Source: Ovis canadensis
Lineage: Eukaryota; Chordata; Mammalia; Artiodactyla; Bovidae
DNA: 64,000 nt
Direction: 5' to 3'
NCBI RefSeq assembly: GCF_042477335.2
Contig: NC_091247.1
Coordinates: 226,572,001 to 226,636,000, forward strand
Both the position numbers and the translations under genes were made by a program. Positions 21,401 through 30,400 of this stretch are shown in pieces. The stretch's first letter is position 1; each line of letters starts with the position of its first letter. Below the pieces are notes generated by a model. That model was given only the letters and a program-made list of their open reading frames with translations, did not search any database and was not told the DNA's origin.

Positions 21401-24400
21401 GCCACACAATGAGGGGCAGGGACACAGAGCAGGGCTTCCTAACACCGTGTCTAGAGTGTCCCTTGTGTTCTGGCCTGGGTCATTGGAGTGGCTCCTTCAG
21501 GGACACAATTTCACTGACCATAGGCCAAGAGGTCTGGGAGGGCTCAGTGGTATTTCTACCGTGTTTGTCGGTTTATGGGGCATTTTAACCTGCATAGTGC
21601 GGTCCGCTCCTTCACTAATGAGGGAACTGGAGCATGGAGAGGTGAAGTGACTTGTTCAGAGTCACACAGTGGCTGGCTGCAGAATCAAGAGGTAAATTCT
21701 ACCCAGTTTGGGTATTCAGTGCCTTGAGACCGGTCTCCCCAGGGGAGGCGTGTTAGCTGCATATGGCAGGAACGCAGTTGGTGGGAAAAGGACCTTAGTC
21801 TGAGGCCTTGGCGCCTCTGAGTCTGGACCAGGAGCCTGAGCTGCTAAGATGCTCCCGTGGGCCTGACTCAGCTGCTGAGGGTGCTGGCCTTCTGTGCACC
21901 ATGGGGATTTCAGCCTCTCTGCAAGGGCTGGATGCCCTTATTCTGCCACTCCACAGACACTGGGGAGGAGACCTCTGGGCCAGGAGTCAGTCTGGGGCTG
22001 GCCCCTTTTCAGCCACCCATGGCAGCTCCTGTGGACTGCTGGGTGGAGCAGGGAACTACAGGGAGGCGGGGCAAGTTCCCAGGGGATGGGGTGGTGTCCA
22101 CGCTAGAAACGATGACTGTTTATTTAAGACCTATTTTGTGCCCATCTGGGCTTTCCAAGTGGTGCTAGTGGTAAAGAAATTGCCTGCCAATGCAGGAGAC
22201 ATAAGAGACATGGGTTTGATCCCTGGATTGGAAGATTTCCTGGAGGAGGGCATGGCCACTCACTCCAGTATTCTTGCCTGGAAAATCCCCATGGACAGAG
22301 GAGCCTGGTGGGCTACAGTCCATGGGGTCACAGAGTCAGACACGACTGAGCAACTAACACTTACTTATTTACTTGGGATAAAACTACATCTCTCTCTGGA
22401 CTGTTTCTTCTGAGAAACTTTGGTGGAAAAGAAGTCCCTGTTTGGCACAAAGAAAATCGCATCGTAATGAGGTGTTTATTGGATCTGTCTGCAGAGGACG
22501 TCTTTGATGAGTTATTTAAGCTGGCTCCAGAGAAGGTGAACGCTGTCAAAGAGGTAGAGAGATCCAACCTCCAAGAGTGCCTCCTGCCGCCTGCCCACCC
22601 GCTGCCCGCCTGACCTGGGTCTGGGGGACAGGGTGGGCAAAAGGGGAGGAATCTGGCCTTCACTCTGCAGCTGCTGTGCCGGGTGCCACGCGGTGGGGGG
22701 CAGAAGCTTTCTGTGACCCTGAGTGGGAAGGTCGGGAACCTGAGCTGGGGGCCTCGGTTCTTTCCTGGACAGGCCATCGTGAAGTTTGTCAACCAGGAGC
22801 TGGACCGCCTGGGCCTGTCGGTGCAGAATCTAGACACTCAGGTAAGGATGCGGCTGCGGGGTCCGGGGTCGGGAAGGGCCACGGGGAGAGGGTTTGGCAG
22901 GGCCCACTGGGAGCCTGGCCTACCCTGTGTGACCCAGGGTGTCACCTCTCAGAAACCTGGGGTCCTCCTCTCCAATGGGGGCATTGCATGGAGGCAGCAT
23001 CGCCAATCAGGGCAGGACAATGGTCCTGTGAAGTGAGGACCTCAGGGTTTGTCTGTGCTGTTAATCACTTTCATTGCGAAACAACTGCCTTGCAGCTCGT
23101 TTTTCCCCAAAACTAATCTGGACTATCCGATACGATGACTCAAAACACAGTAGAGTTCCCTGTCTAATTGCATTGACTTCCCTGGTGGCTCTACTGGTTA
23201 AGAACCTGCCTGCAAGTGCAGGAGGTATAAGAGATCTGGGTTCCACCTCTGGGTCGGAAAGATCCCCTGCAGGAGAGTATGGTCGCCCACTCCAGTATTC
23301 TTGCCTGGAGAATTCCATGGACAGAGGAGCCTGGAATCGCAGAGTCGGGCATGACAGGAGAGACTTAGCACGCACACACATATGCCTGGTGGGGTTGTAG
23401 GTGTTGACACAGCCCCGTGTCCGAGGGCTCCTGCCTCTCCTGGTCCACGGTGCTGACGACGCTGAACATTCCCTGGGCAGGAATAGAATCTTGAGTTGTC
23501 AGCCTCCTGTGGTGGACCGTGGCCTCCCACCAGAATGCTATGCCCCTGATTTCCCTTAACACAGTGGGGGGCAGAGAAGTCGATGGCCAGCCCAAGCCCT
23601 TCAGGGCAGCAGTGGAGCCTGCTGGACCCTGGGGGCATTGACTGGACATGGTGGTGCAGGATTCAGTCCACCTGGCTTCTGTTTACACAACATGGTCTGA
23701 GGGGACTGGTGGTGAGGTCACCAAATGGCTAATGGTGAGCTTAGCTGGAGCTGTTGATGTCTCAGACACAGCCTGTCATTAGCCAGTGGGGAACAGGGTT
23801 GATAGAGCCCTGTGCCTGGAACTAAATCCGATGAAGCCCTACCCTGCGCCCAGCTCTGAGCAGAGCCCTTCACATACCTCAGCTCATTGACTCCTCCCAA
23901 CGACCTCCTTAGGTGGGAACGGCTACTATCCCATTTTACAGATAAGCACATTAAGCACAGAGAGGTTAATGAACTTATCCAAGGTCACACAGAGATTAAG
24001 TGGTGCTTGTCATTCAGTCGTGTCTGACTCTATGTAACCCCACGGACTGTAGCTCAGCAGGCTCCTTGGTCCACAGGATTCTCCAGGCAAGAATACTAGA
24101 GTGGGTTGCCATCCCCTTCTCCAACGGATCTTCCCAACCAGGGATCGTCCCAACCAGGGATCGAACCCGTCTCTTATGTCTCCTGCATTGGCAGGCGAGT
24201 TCTTTACCACTGGCGCCACCTGGGAAGCCCGACTAAATGGTAGACCTGGCACTTGAACCCCGGCTGCTGAGGCCAGAGTTTGTGTGCCTTCAGCACCTTG
24301 CACGGTGGCCACATGAGAAGCCCGTGTGTGACGTGGTCTGGTGACACAGCAGGGTAGAGGTGGCAGACACTGAAGCCAGGTGGGTCCACGTTACCCCTGG

Positions 24401-27400
24401 GCTTGAGGACGCCGCCTTCACCTTAGCTGTGTGAACTTGGACCTGGATTTCTCTTCTTTTAAAATGGGTACAAGGATTCCCACTCTCATAGAACTGTGAG
24501 TAACAAGTGAGATGGTGAACATCGGGTGTTTTGTGGATTACCTGGCATTTGGTAAAGAATCTGCCTGCAATGCAGGAGACCTGGGTTCTACCCCTGGGTT
24601 GAGAAGATCCCCTGGAGAAGGGATAGGCTACCCACTCCAGTATTCTTGGGCTTCCCTGGTGGCCCAGCTGGTAAAGAATCCACTTGCAATGTAGGAGATC
24701 AGGTTCCACCCCTGGGTTGGGAAGATCCCCTGGAGAAGGGATAGACTCCCCACTCCAGTATTCTGGCCTGGAGAATTCCATGGACTGTACAGTCCATGGG
24801 GTCACAGAGTCGGACACAACTGAGCGACTTTCGCTTCACTGATGCACTGTGGACACACAATAAAAATTGCAGTTTTGTTGTGTTTTGTGTGGGTATGAAC
24901 AGATGATGTCTTGGGTTTACATTCTACCGGTTTCATCTTTATGTCTCACTTGGTAAAATAAAGGTGTTTGAAGAGTAAATGGCACATGTGAGAATATTGC
25001 ATAAAGGGGGATATTAAAGTCCCTGGTATTTCAGTGGTACATTAGCGGGCAAGATTTGGGGCCAAAATAACAGCATGGAAACAGACCTATTATGAGGCAA
25101 TCCCATTAAGGACTTCTAGCGGTGACTTACTTCCAATATTCAATCTTGTGTTTTGTGTCTTTGAAGAGATTGAAGAGGATTATATTAGCATATGATGCGC
25201 TGATGCCGGGGTGATGGATTTATCTCTGAACGTACAGACAGAACAGACAAATACGAACGTAGCAGCCAGCAAAATGAGCCCAGTGTGATGTTCTCTGCCT
25301 TTTCCTGATGGAATAGGTTTACACTTAACTCTGCTTTCTCCTGAGCCTCTGTAGCTCATGGAACAGTATGTGGTTTAAAAAATGATTTGAGGCTATTTCA
25401 CAGAAAATGTAAAAATGGCTCGTCTTATCAAGCATGTGCTGTGTGCTAGGCAGCCAATAACTGCTTTATACCTGCTGCTGTTTACAACACCACCACAAGG
25501 TCAAGGATGTCATCCCTGTTTCTCAAAAAGGAACCCGAGGCTCAGAGAGGCTGTGTGACCTCTATCGTCACCCAGCCTGTAACAGGCAGAGTGGGATCCT
25601 CCAGGCGACCCGTCTTCAGTCCCCTCCTTTGCAGTTTGCAGATGGCGTCATCTTACTCTTGCTGATTGGACAGCTGGAAGGCTTCTTCCTGCACTTGAAG
25701 GAATTCTATCTCACTCCCAGCTCTCCTGCGGAAATGGTAAGTTTTTGCAAAGATTTTCCTTTCCACCTCTACCTCTGAGTGCTCAGATCTAGGAAACGGG
25801 CATGATCAGTCTTCATTCGCTCACTTACAGGTGAAGTAAAGGGTGAAGGAAACTTTGGTTGTCCGTATGTCTGCCCATCCACCCGCCAACCTCACCTGCA
25901 GACTCCTGCATCTAGCCATTGACTTGCTGATCCACTCATGCACCCAGTTCATCTACCCATTTATCCATCCATGCATTCATCTACCTATCCGTCCATCCAC
26001 CCACCACTCATCCATCCACACATCATCCTTCCACCCATCCATCCATCCGTCTATCCACTCATCCACCCATCCATCCATTCATCCATCCGTCATCCGTCCA
26101 CACATCATCCACCCACCCATCCATCCATCCATCCATCCACTCACCCATCCACCATCCATTCATCCATCCATCATCCATCCACACATCATCCTTCCACCCA
26201 GCCAGCCAGCCGGCCACTCATCCATCCACCTACCCATTCATCTATCATCCACCCACCCACTCATCCATCCACCATCCATCCATCATCCATCCACCCACCC
26301 ACCCATTCATCCACCTACCCATTCATCTATCCATCCTTCCATCCAGCCATCATCCACCCAACCATCATCCATCCACCCATCCATCTATCATCCATCCACA
26401 CATAATCCATCCATCCATCTATTCATTCATTCATCCATCAGTCATCCATCCATCCACACATCATCCATCCATCCATCCGCTCATCCATCCATCCAGCATC
26501 CATCCGTCTACCTGTCCACCCACCCACTCACCCATGCACCTGACCCCTCATTTTCTGAGGTCTTGCTTGGTGTCAGGCCCTACAGCCATAAAGACGATCC
26601 AGCACAGCTCCTGCTTTCAAGGGCCCCTCAGTCTGTAAACACTGCGCTCTCAGTGATGTATGGTCTTCCAGGCTGCAGTGAAATGCATTGGCTCATGGTG
26701 GGTGGGCTGGTGGGGAACCTGAATGCAAGAAAATGTGGTTAGTGCGATCTGCAGGAATCAGGAGAGGCCTTGCGAGAGAGGTGGCCCCTGAAGTTGGCTG
26801 AAGGGCTTGGCTTGCAGAGTTAAACTAGGGAGGGAACCCCCAGGGGAGGGAATAGCATCATCAAAGAGTCAGAGGTGGCAGGGGTTCTGGCCTCGTGGCC
26901 TTCAGGAGTTCCCACGTGGACCCTGGAGTCTGGGGGGCTGGTTGGGAGAGAGCTGCATTAGTCCAGGCGGGGATGGGAGGGGGTGTCTATGCCTGAGTTG
27001 GGGAAGGACAATGGCGAGATTGGTGCTGGTGGAAGGGACAGGGCATCGGCCTGACTGCTCACAGCTTCTGGACCCTCGCAGGGCTCCTCCCTCCCCCAAC
27101 CCCCAGGCCTGTCATGTGGAGCCTCTGCGGTTCTTCAGCTCCTCAAGCTCTCCCACCTCTGGGCTTGTTCACAGTCTGTTCCCCTGGTGGGAACGTCCTT
27201 TCCATGCGGGACACCTCCCGGTGAAGGGAAGGGATGCTCACGAGTCTCCACAGGAGACATCCGAGGCCCCTGGGAGCAGGGTTCACTCCAGTCCTGGGCT
27301 CTGTGTCCTGGCGGGCTTGGCAGAGGGAGACAAAGCCTCTGCTCTGGCCCTCAATCCACCACCAGCTCGCAGCTGGCATCTCAGTCTTCTTGGCTAAAAT

Positions 27401-30400
27401 GGGCTCACAGTCCCTGCCCTGCTGGCCTTTGTGCCCAGTCGCTCAAAGTGTCTGACTCTTTGCAACCCCATGGACTACAACAGCCTGCCAGGCTCCTCTG
27501 TCCATGGGATTCTCCAGGCAGGAACGCTGGGGTGGGTTGCTGCCCCTCAGACTACACAAATAACAGAAAAGAGTTTGGAGCATCAGGAAGGTGGAAGCCT
27601 CCAGGGGCCTGTGGTCCCTTGTCCCCTCATCCCGCCCAGGACCCCAGGTGGCCCTCTCTGAACTCTGTCCACAGCAGGGTCCCTCTGGCTGGATCAGCGG
27701 CAGGCACCCTAGGGCAGGAGGGCAAGAGGGCACCCCATCCTCCCTCTGTAGGCAGGGGACAGCAGGCAGGGCTGGGTGCCAGTTCCCAGTGCCAGCCTCG
27801 GGGCATTGCTGGGAAAAGGAATGATTTCTGTCCCCTTTGATGTACCTGTGGCCCTGAGATGGCTCAGATCTCAAGGCCTTCCCTGGGAGGGGTTGGGGGT
27901 GGTGGTGGGAGGGGGCCCTGGGCCCTGGGCCCTGACCCAGTTGCCCTGACCTAGTTCCAAGCTTGGTTTCTGCCTGGCTCCCATGTATCAGCAACCCTGT
28001 CTGTCCCTGCTTCTGGCTGCAAGCCTGACCCCCTCCCCCGACCAGGGTCCCTGTCGAATGTTCCAGGCCTGCCTCCCAGCCACAGCGTCCCTGCCCGCCT
28101 GTGGCCCCCACACCACCTGGGCCTCTGCCACCTCCAGGTCTTTGCCAGGGTGCCCCCAGCCCTGCCTTCCTCCGGCTTTGCTCTGGCTCCCTTAGCTGGG
28201 TGTTGGCTCTGACCACCTTCTCATCCCCTCTGAGCTCCTGGGCACCCTCTAGGCCCCTGAACCACAGCTCTTCTCATGTTCGCAGGGAGTTCTTACCTGA
28301 GTCTGGCCTCACCAGGCCCCTTACCCCTGTTTCTCTCTCACTTCATGTTCCTGGGGGGTGGAGTGCAGGGCAGGGTTGTATTTCCATTTTACAGAAGGGA
28401 AAACTGAGGCCCCAGAGGCTGTGGGACATGCCCAGGGCTACCCAGCTGGAACTGGGGCTGACCTCTTGACCCTCAGCCCCCGTTCTTCTTTTGGCCATCT
28501 TTGTGGGTGTCGTCTCCACCCTCTCAGGAGGCAGGGGTGCTCTTGACTGGAAGAGTGATTTGGGGCTCAGATTCCCCAGAGCTGGGATATTGGCTGAAGA
28601 GCAAACAGGCTGGAGCAGTGCAGTGTTTGACACTGCAGTAGAAACAGTGGTCAGCACTTACTGGATTCTCACCCTTCACTGGGCACTGTATTAGTCAGCT
28701 ACTGCTGTGAAAATGCTGTGTAACAAACAACCCAAATACCCAGTGGCTTAAAACTGCAAACCTTCCTTCTTGTGGGTCTGCAGGTTGTCTGGGTTTGGCC
28801 GCTCTAGGCGTGGCCAGGCTCCACCGCTCACCTGGGATGGGCTGGGTGTCAGGCCATCTAGGCGGGGGTCACTGGGGTGGTTCAGCCCTGAGCCTCCTCC
28901 TGGGACCAGCAGTGAGCATGGCATGGTTTTCTCATGGCAGTGACAGGGGACCCAGAGATGGAGCAGGACACGCGAGGCACAGGCTCAGAGCTGGGCTGCT
29001 GTCGCTTCCTTCTCACCCTCTTGGCCAGAGAAGGCCCTGTGGCCTCGGTGCAGAGGCCCTTGCGATGTGCGCACCGAGAGGACACGTGCCTGGGGCCAGG
29101 GATGTGCTTGCCCACGGGCAGCAGGAATGACTCACCAATTCCTTCCTGCGTCGGGCCTCTGAACAGGAACCATTCCCATTCCTGTTTCTCTCCAAGGAAA
29201 CTGACTTCAGACAGGGCAAGCAAGCCAGTTGGTGTTGAGGTTAGGATGACAACCAGGCCCGTCGTCTACAAAGTGGGAACTACAGCCTCAAGACCTTCCT
29301 GGGGAGCCAGGGGGAGCCCCGTGGGACACGGAGTCAGGGTGAGACCAAGAATGAGGTTCACCCAGAGTTGCAGGGTCAGAGCAAGGCTGAGACCGTGGTG
29401 CTGACTTTTATCCAGAAATCAGGGCGCCCATGTGTGATAGGTAAGGGAAGGCTAAGAGGATGGAGCCGGTGGGGTGGGTCACATGCAGATCCCCATGGAA
29501 TCAGGGGCTCAGAATTGGGACCCAAAAGAGCACAGGGGTCCCCTGTTTGTCACTCAGAGGTCGGGGCTTCACCAGATGGCAAGGCTGGCAGCCAGTATTT
29601 TGCTCACCTCCTAATCCCCAGTTACCAGCTGGGGACAAATGTCCCACCTTCCAAGGCCCCCACGTGCAGCCAGCCTGCTGACTCCACTGATTTCACGTTT
29701 TGAAGATGAGCCACATTCTTCGGAGGGAAAAGAAGCAGCCTCTCAGCTCAGGCCCCAAGAATGCACTTTTATGGGCTATTGTAAGAAACCTCAGCTGCAG
29801 AAATGGGTAACAAAAATGCTGACGAGGTCATTAACTGGAAAGGGTGGAACAACGGCCCTTTCAGGAGGTGGGACACCCGAGGAATTGTTATCTCAGTCCT
29901 GTGGCTTCTGGAAATTGAATTTCTCGTTATCAGACCTTCTCTGCCAGTGGTGTCGATGTGAGGTTGCCGTTCGTTGCTGGAAGCGGAGTAGGGTTGGAGG
30001 AGCGAGGCAATCGTTGGCTCTGCAGAAATGAAAACACCAGGGCTGGGAACCTTTGCCTTCTTCCGACGTGCAATTACTTGCTCTCTCGAACGATTTGAAT
30101 GCTCCCTTCTGGGTTGTGACCTTCTCTCTGCTCTGCGGAACATGGTCATTTTCCTTTCATCATCTCAAACTGTGCATGCAAGAAAACTAATGCTTTGGGT
30201 AGACCTGGTGGGGTGGAGCTGGAGCCTGGGGCAGCTACTCCTGGTCGGACTGAGCGTCGTCGAGGAGTGTGACCCATAGAAGCTTGAGCGATCGTTGTCC
30301 TAGGGTCAACAGCGGTGATACTCAGCACAAATTCCACAAGGGCAGGCAGCGGATCTGGGGTTTGCCCCAGTTGCTTGGCCAGCGCACAGCAGATGATCGG

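Noticed and set aside
27443-28216. Minus-strand open frame of 257 codons
   Set aside because: It is inside PARVG intron 10, low in complexity, and ends in a Bov-tA.
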